A model generated the notes under the pieces. The model worked only from the letters and a program-made list of their open reading frames with translations. It was not told the DNA's origin and searched no databases. A DNA stretch of 11,320 nucleotides from positions 1 to 11,320 of the forward strand of contig JBBQTC010000096.1 in assembly GCA_038234785.1 (NCBI GenBank), written 5' to 3'. Made by a program: the position numbers and the translations under genes. Below are positions 1 through 6,018 of the stretch, one piece after another (the stretch's first letter is position 1; the number at the start of each line of letters is the position of its first letter). This DNA is from UBA668 sp038234785 (lineage in GTDB: Bacteria; Actinomycetota; Acidimicrobiia; Acidimicrobiales; Ilumatobacteraceae).

Positions 1-508
1 GACCCGGCGATGACGCCAACACCGTCAACAGTGACCACTCCGTTGGCGTCAACTCCACCACCACACCGCAGACGGTCGCCTCGTGCCGAACCTCATCGAT
101 GACGAGATCCCCGCCACCGAACGAGCTGACGGACGTGTCGACAGACGACACTGCGCTGCGGCGGAGCACAGCGAGCACGCGCAGCACCAGCTCTCGCGGG
201 GAGAACGGTTTGGTCAGGTAGTCGTCAGCGCCGAGTTCGAGGCCGTGGATGCGATCCGCTTCGCCCGACTTCGCGGTGAGCATCACAATCGGGAGACGAC
301 CGGCGAACTCCGTCGCGATCGTCTCACCGGCCACGTCGGGCAGGTTCAGGTCGAGCACGAGCAGATCGATCCCACCGCGTTCGAGGATCGACATCGCCTC
401 CGCACCCGAACCAGTGGTGACCACCGCGAGGTCCTCGCGTTCGAGATAGCGGCGCACGAGGTCTCGGATCTTCACCTCGTCCTCGACTACCAGCACGGTC
501 ACGCTCAC
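1..508 (-). CDS. OmpR-family response regulator (3' end beyond left edge)
   Basis: A two-component response regulator read leftwards and cut by the window edge after about 169 codons. The N-terminal receiver domain is complete: acidic pair E9-D10-E11 (VVEDE), phospho-acceptor Asp53 in LVLDLNLPD, switch Thr in MLTAKS and the conserved Lys in LTKPF. After a short linker a winged-helix DNA-binding domain begins (GDLVIDEVRHEATVCG, then ELTPTEWSLL), as in OmpR/PhoB proteins; its recognition helix is off the window. The GTG at 508 is chosen because a TAGAGT -10 box lies exactly six bases upstream, as at several other genes here. The gene diverges from the cupredoxin-copB block, so a CusR/CopR-like role in metal response is plausible but inferred; the partner kinase is expected just left of the window. 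Confidence 0.9.
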   Translation of the reverse strand, partial: MSVTVLVVEDEVKIRDLVRRYLEREDLAVVTTGSGAEAMSILERGGIDLLVLDLNLPDVAGETIATEFAGRLPIVMLTAKSGEADRIHGLELGADDYLTKPFSPRELVLRVLAVLRRSAVSSVDTSVSSFGGGDLVIDEVRHEATVCGVVVELTPTEWSLLTVLASSPG

Positions 509-514
509 GAATCG

Positions 515-520
515 ACTCTA
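515..520 (-). promoter_or_regulatory. -10 box of the response regulator gene
   Basis: On the minus strand TAGAGT is followed by six bases (CGATTC) and then the GTG start at 508, so transcription would start at or next to the start codon. No good -35 hexamer is visible; the inverted repeat at 534-553 lies where a -35 box would be, which suggests activator dependence or repression. Confidence 0.5.
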
Positions 521-533
521 CGACGCGCTGCTT

Positions 534-553
534 GTGACTCAGGGGTGAGTCAC
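534..553. promoter_or_regulatory. Perfect 8-bp inverted repeat, likely operator
   Basis: GTGACTCA - GGGG - TGAGTCAC is a perfect inverted repeat with a four-base spacer in the divergent gap between the response regulator and the cupredoxin gene. Relative to the predicted regulator start (508) it spans about -26 to -45, over the -35 region. The symmetry suggests a dimeric DNA-binding protein; its identity is unknown. Confidence 0.5.
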
Positions 554-561
554 TTGCGAAA

Positions 562-605
562 CCAGACGGCCTGCACCGGACCTTCACACGGTCTGCACAC
601 CGGAT
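562..605. promoter_or_regulatory. Four imperfect 11-bp direct repeats, possible response-regulator binding site
   Basis: Four consecutive 11-base units can be read: CCAGACGGCCT, GCACCGGACCT, TCACACGGTCT, GCACACCGGAT. Against the third unit the others match at 8, 6 and 7 of 11 positions. OmpR/PhoB-type regulators are known to bind tandem direct repeats spaced by about one helical turn, so this is a candidate site for the adjacent regulator. It ends 67 bases upstream of the cupredoxin start. The assignment is inference. Confidence 0.4.
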
Positions 606-672
606 CGCCACAGTGCTCGAACAGCCGGGCGCAGACGCGCACCCGGACCGAGACCCAGAAGACGGAAATCCG

Positions 673-1140
673 ATGACGCACACACTTCGCCTCCCGCTGA
701 TCGCCGGCACCGTGGCAATCGCCACGCTCGTCGCCGCGTGTGGCGAGACCCGCCAGTCCAACTCTGGCGCGACCAGCGATGCGGCCGCGGCGTCGGCCGG
801 GGCGAGGCCCGTCAACATCGCCTTGGAAGACATCAAGTTCGACCAGACAACGCTCGCCGTCAAGACCGGCGAAACCATCGACTTCCGGTTCGCCAACACC
901 GGCAAGATCCCCCACGACGCCTTCATCGGCGACGTCGCCGCACAGATGGAACACGATGACGAGATGGCGCACATGGGTGATGCATCGACCCACTCGATGG
1001 GCGAGGCCGCAGTCACTGTTCAGCCGGGCGCCGCCGGTGAGCTGTCGTACACCTTTACCGAACCCGGCACCTGTGAAGTCGGTTGCCATCAGCCCGGCCA
1101 CTACGGAGCGGGCATGAAGATCGAGGTCATCGTCGAGTAG
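673..1140 (+). CDS. Cupredoxin-domain copper-binding lipoprotein
   Basis: A 155-residue exported blue-copper-type protein. The N-terminus is a lipoprotein signal peptide ending in the lipobox V20-A21-A22-Cys23, so it should be anchored on the outer face of the membrane. A Ser/Ala-rich linker leads into one cupredoxin fold. Type-1 copper ligands are visible: His81 (IPHDAF), Cys138, His143 and Met148 in the pattern C-x4-H-x4-M (CHQPGHYGAGM). Between His81 and the C-terminal ligand loop is a Met/His/Asp-rich insert (MEHDDEMAHMGD, then THSM) that could bind extra Cu(I). The reading frame is open back to 613, but ATG 673 starts the signal peptide and has a weak GGA purine stretch before it. It precedes copB by 57 bases and probably takes part in extracellular copper binding or hand-over. 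Confidence 0.88.
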   Translation: MTHTLRLPLIAGTVAIATLVAACGETRQSNSGATSDAAAASAGARPVNIALEDIKFDQTTLAVKTGETIDFRFANTGKIPHDAFIGDVAAQMEHDDEMAHMGDASTHSMGEAAVTVQPGAAGELSYTFTEPGTCEVGCHQPGHYGAGMKIEVIVE

Positions 1141-1163
1141 GGGTGCACCTCGTCACACCAACC

Positions 1164-1191
1164 TTGACAAAATACCCCCGGGGGGTATAGT
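1164..1191 (+). promoter_or_regulatory. copB promoter with CsoR-like palindrome in the spacer
   Basis: A consensus -35 (TTGACA, 1164-1169) and a near-consensus -10 (TATAGT, 1186-1191) are separated by 16 bases. The spacer and the start of the -10 box form a perfect palindrome of two 8-base arms around a central G (ATACCCCC-G-GGGGGTAT, 1172-1188). Operators of the Cu(I) sensor CsoR are GC-tract pseudo-palindromes with ATACCC/GGGTAT-like ends, so copper de-repression by a CsoR encoded elsewhere is the simplest reading. Only six bases separate the -10 box from the ATG at 1198, so the mRNA should be leaderless. Confidence 0.8.
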
Positions 1192-1197
1192 GGAACT

Positions 1198-3369
1198 ATG
1201 AACGCCAATCCCATGCACGAGCATCCGACACGAGCGGACGCGACCCGCTCTGATCACGATCACCACTCCGGCGGCAACCACCACGAATCGCACAACGCAC
1301 CGGGTAGTCATGCCGGCCATGCCGGCCATGCCGGCCATGCCGGCCATGCCGGTCATGCCGGTCACGACAAGCACGCCGGGCACGACCCGGAGACGTTCCG
1401 CCGTCGGTTCTGGCTGACCCTGCTGATCTCGCTCCCGGTCATCGCCACCAGCGAGATGATCATGGACTGGTTTGGCTACGAGCTCTCCGGTGTCGCCTGG
1501 GTCGGCCCGGTGCTCGGCACGTTCGTGTTCCTGTGGGGCGGCTGGCCATTCCTCAAGGGAGCCGCCGACGAAGTGCGTGACCGGGCACCCGGGATGATGC
1601 TGCTGATCGCGATGGCGATCACCGTCGCGTGGGCGTCGTCGATGGCGTCGAGCCTCGGATGGTTCGACCTCGAGTTCTGGTGGGAACTGGCTGCGCTGGT
1701 CACCATCATGCTGCTCGGCCACTGGCAGGAGATGAAGGCAATCGGCCAAGCACAAGGCGCGCTCGCCGCCCTTGCAGCTCTGCTCCCCGACGAAGCCGAA
1801 GTGATCGAGGACGGCACAACACGGACCGTCGGGCTCAATGACCTCCTTGAAGGCCAACTCGTGCTCGTTCGTGCCGGTGGACGCGTCCCGGCCGACGGCA
1901 CGATCGAGGAAGGCGAAGCCGAGGTCGACGAGTCGATGATCACCGGAGAGTCGAAGGCGGTGGTCAGAGCGGTCGGCGACCGAGTCGTGGCCGGCACCGT
2001 CTCGACGGACTCCTCGATCCGGATCCGGATCTCCGCAGTCGGCGACAACACCGCACTCGCCGGGATTCAACGCCTCGTCGCCGAAGCCCAGGCCTCCAAC
2101 AGCCGCGCACAGGTCCTCGCCGACCGGTTCGCGAAGTGGTTGTTCTACATCGCCACCGCAGCTGCAGTGATCACGTTCATCACCTGGTCGATCGCCGGTG
2201 ACATCGACCAGGCAATCACCAGCACCGTCACCGTGCTCGTCATCGCCTGCCCCCACGCCCTTGGCCTCGCCATCCCACTTGTCATCGCGATCTCCACGGC
2301 CGTCTCCGCCCGCAACGGCATCCTCGTCAAAGACCGACTCGCCCTGGAACGCATGCGAACGATCACCGCGGTGCTGTTCGACAAAACCGGCACACTGACC
2401 GAAGGTCGCCACGTCGTCACCGGTGTGGCCGGCCATGACATGTCCACCGACGAGGTTCTGCGCCTCGCCGGTGGAGTCGAACTGGACAGCGAACACCCGC
2501 TCGCCCGGGCGATCGTCACATCCGCCCGCGAGCGAGGCGACATCGCGCGCGCCTCGCAGTTCCGGGCGATCACCGGCCGCGGGGTCGAGGCGATCATCGA
2601 CGGCCATCGATACGCCGTCGGCGGACCCGTCCTGCTGCGCGAACGTTCACTCGCCATCCCCGAATCGATCCGCGGCGACATCGAGACATGGACCAGCCGC
2701 GGCGCAGCCGTGCTGCATCTCGTTCGAGACGACGAGATCATCGGAGCCATCGCGCTCGAGGACAAGATCCGCCCCGAGGCCCGACAAGCAGTCATCGATC
2801 TCCACGAGATCGGGATCGAACGCGTCGTCATGATCACCGGCGACGCGCGCCAGGTCGCCGACGCAGTCGCCGCCGAACTCGGTATCGACGAGGTCTTCGC
2901 CGAGGTGCTCCCTGAAGACAAGCAGGACAAGGTCGCCGAACTGCAAGCTCGCGGTTACAAGGTTGCGATGGTCGGCGATGGCGTCAACGACGCACCCGCC
3001 CTGGCACGCGCCGACGTGGGCTTGGCGATCGGTGCCGGTACCGACGTCGCCATCGAGTCGGCTGGCGTGGTCCTCGCCGGCAACGATCCACGCTCGGTGG
3101 TCGGTGTCATCAAGTTGTCAAGGGCGTCGTACCGCAAGATGCGTCAGAACCTCGCCTGGGCAGCCGGATACAACATCGTGTCCATCCCACTCGCCGCCGG
3201 CGCGCTCGCATGGGCCGGTATCACACTCGCACCAGCAGTCGGCGCCATCCTGATGAGCCTGTCGACCATCGTCGTCGCCCTCAACGCACAAACGCTTCGA
3301 CGAGTCCAACTACGCCCTCATGCCGACGCCGTCGAGGATCGCACGTCGATCTCCCGTTCGACTCTGTAG
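1198..3369 (+). CDS. copB: Copper-exporting P-type ATPase, CopB type (CPH motif)
   Basis: A 723-residue P1B ATPase that would move copper (or silver) out of the cytoplasm at the cost of ATP. The N-terminus is a His-rich metal-binding tail with six tandem HAG units instead of a Cys-x2-Cys domain. Eight membrane helices can be seen: two pairs before the actuator domain, two flanking the ion-site motif, two at the C-terminus. Catalytic motifs are intact: TGES at 249-252, ion-site Cys351-Pro-His353, phosphorylated Asp395 in DKTGT, SEHP with His433-Pro434, and GDGVND at 593-598. The CPH motif plus helix-7 YN and helix-8 MSLST and NA residues are typical of the CopB (P1B-3) subgroup; such pumps have been reported to prefer Cu(II), Cu(I) or Ag(I). 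ATG 1198 is chosen from the promoter spacing. The stop codon abuts the stop of the convergent M56 remnant. Confidence 0.95.
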   Translation: MNANPMHEHPTRADATRSDHDHHSGGNHHESHNAPGSHAGHAGHAGHAGHAGHAGHDKHAGHDPETFRRRFWLTLLISLPVIATSEMIMDWFGYELSGVAWVGPVLGTFVFLWGGWPFLKGAADEVRDRAPGMMLLIAMAITVAWASSMASSLGWFDLEFWWELAALVTIMLLGHWQEMKAIGQAQGALAALAALLPDEAEVIEDGTTRTVGLNDLLEGQLVLVRAGGRVPADGTIEEGEAEVDESMITGESKAVVRAVGDRVVAGTVSTDSSIRIRISAVGDNTALAGIQRLVAEAQASNSRAQVLADRFAKWLFYIATAAAVITFITWSIAGDIDQAITSTVTVLVIACPHALGLAIPLVIAISTAVSARNGILVKDRLALERMRTITAVLFDKTGTLTEGRHVVTGVAGHDMSTDEVLRLAGGVELDSEHPLARAIVTSARERGDIARASQFRAITGRGVEAIIDGHRYAVGGPVLLRERSLAIPESIRGDIETWTSRGAAVLHLVRDDEIIGAIALEDKIRPEARQAVIDLHEIGIERVVMITGDARQVADAVAAELGIDEVFAEVLPEDKQDKVAELQARGYKVAMVGDGVNDAPALARADVGLAIGAGTDVAIESAGVVLAGNDPRSVVGVIKLSRASYRKMRQNLAWAAGYNIVSIPLAAGALAWAGITLAPAVGAILMSLSTIVVALNAQTLRRVQLRPHADAVEDRTSISRSTL
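1309..1362 (+). repeat. Six tandem 9-bp repeats encoding His-Ala-Gly
   Basis: Four identical CATGCCGGC units followed by two CATGCCGGT units lie in frame in copB and encode six HAG tripeptides, part of the N-terminal histidine-rich metal-binding tail. The near identity at DNA level, with no synonymous drift in the first four units, suggests recent slippage expansion. A degenerate seventh copy (HAG, 1372-1380) follows after HDK. Confidence 0.95.
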
Positions 3370-3810
3370 TCAGTGCGGGCAGAGTGCGGTCAGCAGTCGT
3401 TCCAGATGGTGCAACTGGTAGACGCTGAACCCGGCGATCACGGCGATGCTCGACCACAGTGCAATGACGTGGACTCGGTGCGGGTTCGGGATCGGCGGTT
3501 CGAGCAGCGCTCCCATTCGCGATGCGACCCCGAGGCCCGAGAACCCGGCCACAGTCGGCGGGTTGGTCTGCAGTGCCACCTTGCCGAGCGTGATCGCGAC
3601 CAGCCGGCGATCACCGCACGCAGCGGCAGCAGCCTCATCCGCCCACCGCTCGATGGAGTAGCTCACACGCTTGGCCACGGCCCGCAACGGTGGCAGCACC
3701 GCTGCGGCGAGCTCGGCCGCGAGCAGATAGCGGTCGTGCCGGTAGTGGGCATGTGCTCGCTCGTGCGCGACCACGATCCGTTGCTCGTCGTCGTCGAGGA
3801 GGTCGACCAT
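3370..3810 (-). pseudogene. M56-family metallopeptidase, C-terminal half only
   Basis: The reading frame contains the zinc-metalloprotease signature His-Glu-x-x-His (VVAHERAHAHYRHD), a hydrophobic segment (LLAAELAAAVLPPL), the ERWADEAAAAACGDRRL block typical of M56/BlaR1-like actinobacterial peptidases, and a C-terminal membrane helix (VIALWSSIAVIAGFSVYQL). Family members usually have about 280-320 residues with several N-terminal helices; only about 146 remain. The frame stays open upstream to a GTG at 3987, but that extension is antisense to a PIN-toxin remnant (3826-3918), so it is not native sequence. The ATG at 3810 is the first start inside the homologous part, and no promoter is visible before it. 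Such peptidases normally pair with a BlaI/CopY repressor, which is missing here. Probably non-functional. Confidence 0.75.
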
Positions 3811-3825
3811 TCGCGGTCGAGCATC

Positions 3826-3918
3826 CGCCGGCACGATGCCGTGGTGACGTCGAACCCGACTCACATCCGCAGGATCGCCGACGGCAAACGGGCACGCCCC
3901 ACCATCGAGACCGTCTGA
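3826..3918 (+). pseudogene. 3' remnant of a PIN-domain (VapC-like) toxin gene
   Basis: The last 30 codons plus TGA match the C-terminus of the intact toxin at 6341-6724. Here RRHDAVVTSNPTHIRRIADG then KRARPTIETV; there RRHDAIVTSNSTHIRKIADV then TRARLTIETI. That is 23 of 30 identical residues, with no gaps. Upstream of 3826 similarity stops abruptly and the M56 remnant begins on the other strand, so this is a truncation junction. No start codon, antitoxin or catalytic N-terminal acidic residues remain. Confidence 0.85.
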
Positions 3919-3983
3919 GGCCTGGGGGTGCCCTGTCTGGTGCTCCAGGATTGCAGAGGACCTGATGCAGAACTCCGGCCGGT

Positions 3984-4226
3984 TCACTTCACATTTTGCT
4001 CATCTATGGGGACGAGAATCTTCCTGTCCCATATGGTGACCGTGACCCGCGGGTCGGCTTGGACGTTCTTGAACTTGCGCAACGCGACCTCGGTGTTGAT
4101 CACGACGTGATCGTCGTCGCAGTCCACCCACACCACGTGGGACTGGATCTGGCCGCTCGGCAGCAGTGTCGAGATCATTGCGAAGTTCTTGCCCCGAACC
4201 AGCGCCTTCACTTCGTCCTTGATCAT
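3984..4226 (-). pseudogene. Truncated F420-dependent (PPOX-fold) enzyme, N-terminal half
   Basis: The first 69 codons (MIKDEVKALVRGKNF through TIWDRK) are closely similar at protein and DNA level to the intact gene at 9670-10083. Homology ends abruptly near 4020 after WDRK; the last 11 codons (ILVPIDEQNVK) are unrelated and run to a TGA at 3984. The lost half contains the rest of the split barrel (from NPYFFAEIRGRVV on), so the product should not fold or bind F420. ATG 4226 is chosen by alignment; the frame is open to 4253. A TATCGT hexamer lies five bases upstream (4232-4237), so transcription may persist. Confidence 0.85.
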
Positions 4227-4231
4227 GCTCA

Positions 4232-4237
4232 ACGATA
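4232..4237 (-). promoter_or_regulatory. -10 box before the truncated F420 enzyme gene
   Basis: TATCGT on the minus strand, five bases (TGAGC) before ATG 4226, matching the leaderless arrangement elsewhere in the window. The same hexamer precedes the interrupted regulator at 10554. Confidence 0.35.
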
Positions 4238-4295
4238 CGCGGACTGACGGCACGCCCCTGGCGACACCGCGGAGGCGAATCGTCGGTCGACGTCG

Positions 4296-5657
4296 CTAGG
4301 CGGTTTCTTGCGATGATGAACTCAGAGTTCCGTCGAGCATCCTGAAGCATTGCCACGGATCATCGACGCCCTTGAGGCGATGTTCCCCGAAGTCGTCGAA
4401 CCGAAGCTCGGAACCGACGACGAGATCCTTCACCGTTCTGGACACGATGGTCTGCGAAGCGGTCGCGAGCCCGGCGATTCGAGCGGCGATGTGCACAGCG
4501 ATGCCCGCAATGTCACCGTCGGATCGGATCTCGATCTCGCCGACGTGCACTCCTGCACGAATCGGAAGGCCAAGTTCAGCCATGTGGGAATGCAGACTGC
4601 TCGCGCAGTGCACGGCACCGCTCGGGCCGTCGAAGGTGGCGACGAGGCCATCGCCGGTCGACTTGACGTAGCGTCCACCGTGCGTGGTAACGAGCCGACG
4701 GGCGAGCGTGTCGTGGCGATCGAGCAGTTCCGTCCAGGCGCTGTCACCGGCGCGAGAGGCGGCCGGCGTGGAGTCGACGATGTCGGTGAAGAGCACCGTC
4801 ATCAGCCGGCGATCAACGCGTCGGCGCCCGCTCCCATCCGCCGTGGCGACATGTTCGTTGATTGCGTCGAGGATCTCCGGGTAGATCTCGAGCGCGAAGT
4901 GATCGTTGCCGGCGATCTCCACAAGCTTCGCCCCGGGAATGTGCGTGGCCAGATAGCGAGCCCCCTCGACCGGTGCGACCCGGTCGCCAGTGACGTGAAC
5001 AACCGTCGTCGGAACTTGGATCGATGGCAGCAGGGCGCGGACGTCGGCTTCGTACATGGCCTCCCAGATCAGGCGCGCCGCCCCAGGGCTTGTCGCGACC
5101 GGCAAGCTGGCAACGAGATCGAAGAAGCCGGGAGTCGCTGCCAGGGTCGGTGCCCACATGTCCCAGAACCAGGCCATGGCGTCGCGATCGCCGGCAGACG
5201 AGGCGACCACCCGGTCGACCCACCGGCTGTACTCGCTGACCGTCATGTCCCAGCCGTGTGGATAGTCGCGCCGCTTCATCCACGACGGAAAGGTTCCGTA
5301 CAACGTGAGCGACTTGACCCGCTCCGGATACGTCGCCGCGAAGATGATCGACTGCGGGCCACCCTCGGATGCCCCGAAGAGGTGTGCGCGCTCGAGACCG
5401 GCGGCATCCATCACGGCTCTGATGTCATCGACTCGTTCCTCGAACGAGAAGTTTCCCGCGCCATCGGACGCGCCGGTCCCGCGCTTGTCGTACCAGGTGA
5501 CACGGTTCGTCTCGGCGATCCTTTGCACGTATGGCCACATGATGTCCATCGTCAACGTCGCGGCCGGCGCGCTCACGACGTCATCACCCTCACCAAAGGT
5601 CCGGTACGCAATGAACACGCCGTTGTTGTCGGCGTACTTCATCGGCGGCATCGACAT
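4296..5657 (-). CDS. Alpha/beta hydrolase - class III adenylate/guanylate cyclase fusion
   Basis: A 453-residue two-domain protein. Residues 1-270 are an alpha/beta hydrolase with nucleophile Ser97 in the elbow GASEGG, probable acid Asp225 (TGDRVAP) and base His253 (GNDHFAL). After a short Arg-rich linker, residues 283-445 form a class III nucleotide cyclase: metal-binding Asp292 (VLFTDIV) and Asp336 (KSTGDGL), Lys332 and Asp382 at the positions that normally select adenine, and Arg393 (AARI) for the transition state. The usual transition-state Asn is His389 (GIAVHIAAR). The same domain order occurs in Mycobacterium tuberculosis Rv1900c. It should make cAMP as a homodimer; the hydrolase may serve as a sensor or esterase, and its substrate is unknown. 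No membrane segment or signal peptide. ATG 5657 sits six bases after a TAGCTT -10 box. Confidence 0.92.
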   Translation of the reverse strand: MSMPPMKYADNNGVFIAYRTFGEGDDVVSAPAATLTMDIMWPYVQRIAETNRVTWYDKRGTGASDGAGNFSFEERVDDIRAVMDAAGLERAHLFGASEGGPQSIIFAATYPERVKSLTLYGTFPSWMKRRDYPHGWDMTVSEYSRWVDRVVASSAGDRDAMAWFWDMWAPTLAATPGFFDLVASLPVATSPGAARLIWEAMYEADVRALLPSIQVPTTVVHVTGDRVAPVEGARYLATHIPGAKLVEIAGNDHFALEIYPEILDAINEHVATADGSGRRRVDRRLMTVLFTDIVDSTPAASRAGDSAWTELLDRHDTLARRLVTTHGGRYVKSTGDGLVATFDGPSGAVHCASSLHSHMAELGLPIRAGVHVGEIEIRSDGDIAGIAVHIAARIAGLATASQTIVSRTVKDLVVGSELRFDDFGEHRLKGVDDPWQCFRMLDGTLSSSSQETA

Positions 5658-5663
5658 GTGCAG

Positions 5664-5669
5664 AAGCTA
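5664..5669 (-). promoter_or_regulatory. -10 box of the hydrolase-cyclase gene
   Basis: TAGCTT on the minus strand, then six bases (CTGCAC), then ATG 5657. This spacing places the transcript start on the A of ATG. No convincing -35 box. Confidence 0.45.
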
Positions 5670-5771
5670 CTCGCGTGGCTGTGCACCATCGGAAGGTCTG
5701 CGCGGCGGGCCTAACGCATCCCCGACCAACCTCCGGGGGTACGTCCGATTCCCGCTAGCGCGAAACTATCC

Positions 5772-5790
5772 GTGCAGGAATCGTGCGGCC
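5772..5790 (+). repeat. Paired GTGC repeat, left copy (arm-type-site-like)
   Basis: GTGCAGGAATC followed at 11-base spacing by GTGCGGCC. The same double element, in the same orientation, occurs at 6019-6040 on the other side of the tRNA fragment, with 15 of the first 19 bases identical. Repeats flanking a tRNA-derived core resemble the arm-type sites of tyrosine integrases; this is inference. Confidence 0.45.
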
Positions 5791-5850
5791 CTGAACGATG
5801 TACGAGAGCACGAGTCGGATCATTCATGCCGATGACCTGGTTGTTCCTTG

Positions 5851-5901
5851 TGCCCAGGGTGGGATTCGAACCCACACTCCCTTGCGGGAAGGGGGTTTAA
5901 G
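5851..5901 (-). tRNA. 3' fragment of tRNA-Leu (probably UAA), att-site remnant
   Basis: On the minus strand the sequence contains the anticodon-loop side (TTAAAC, where TAA would be the anticodon), a long variable arm (TCCC-GCAA-GGGA), a perfect T arm (GTGGG TTCGAAT CCCAC), the 3' acceptor strand CCTGGGC and discriminator A, with no encoded CCA. The long variable arm and loop fit tRNA-Leu. The 5' half is absent: upstream bases cannot pair with the anticodon stem or supply GCCCAGG. Such 3' tRNA pieces are typical att cores for integrative elements, because tyrosine integrases recombine inside tRNA genes and keep this part. It is not a functional tRNA. Confidence 0.75.
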
Positions 5902-5913
5902 ACTTCGCTCCCA

Positions 5914-5999
5914 CGTCCGTTGCGTCCGGTTTGGTCCGTCTGCCCTGCTCACGTCCACCGCCGTCGTCCGCCCGCATCCGTCTAGTCCGCCGCAGTCCG
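5914..5999 (-). repeat. Phased CGGAC array beside the tRNA fragment
   Basis: On the plus strand GTCCG starts at 5915, 5924, 5934, 5966, 5985 and 5995, with one-base variants at 5953 (GTCCA) and 5976 (ATCCG). Spacings are 9, 10, 19, 13, 10, 9 and 10 bases, so most copies fall about one helical turn apart. On the minus strand the unit reads (A/G)CGGAC. The array lies directly next to the tRNA fragment and ends about 80 bases before vapB. It may be a binding array for an integrase, excisionase or other element protein. Confidence 0.55.
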
Positions 6000-6018
6000 C
6001 CAGGTGCGGCCGAGTTCT

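Noticed and set aside
1153..2607. Minus-strand open frame of 484 codons opposite copB
   Set aside because: Antisense shadow of the ATPase; its repeated GMAGMAGMAG segment is only the complement of the 9-base repeat.
3811..3987. N-terminal extension of the M56 frame to GTG 3987, overlapping the stop of the truncated F420 enzyme
   Set aside because: The GTGA overlap looks like translational coupling, but the segment is largely the antisense of a toxin remnant and has none of the membrane helices expected for an M56 N-terminus.
4350..5714. Long plus-strand open frame (454 codons) over the hydrolase-cyclase gene
   Set aside because: It is antisense to a gene with two intact, recognisable domains; its own translation is Arg/Asp/Val-rich with no domain, as expected from high-GC antisense frames.
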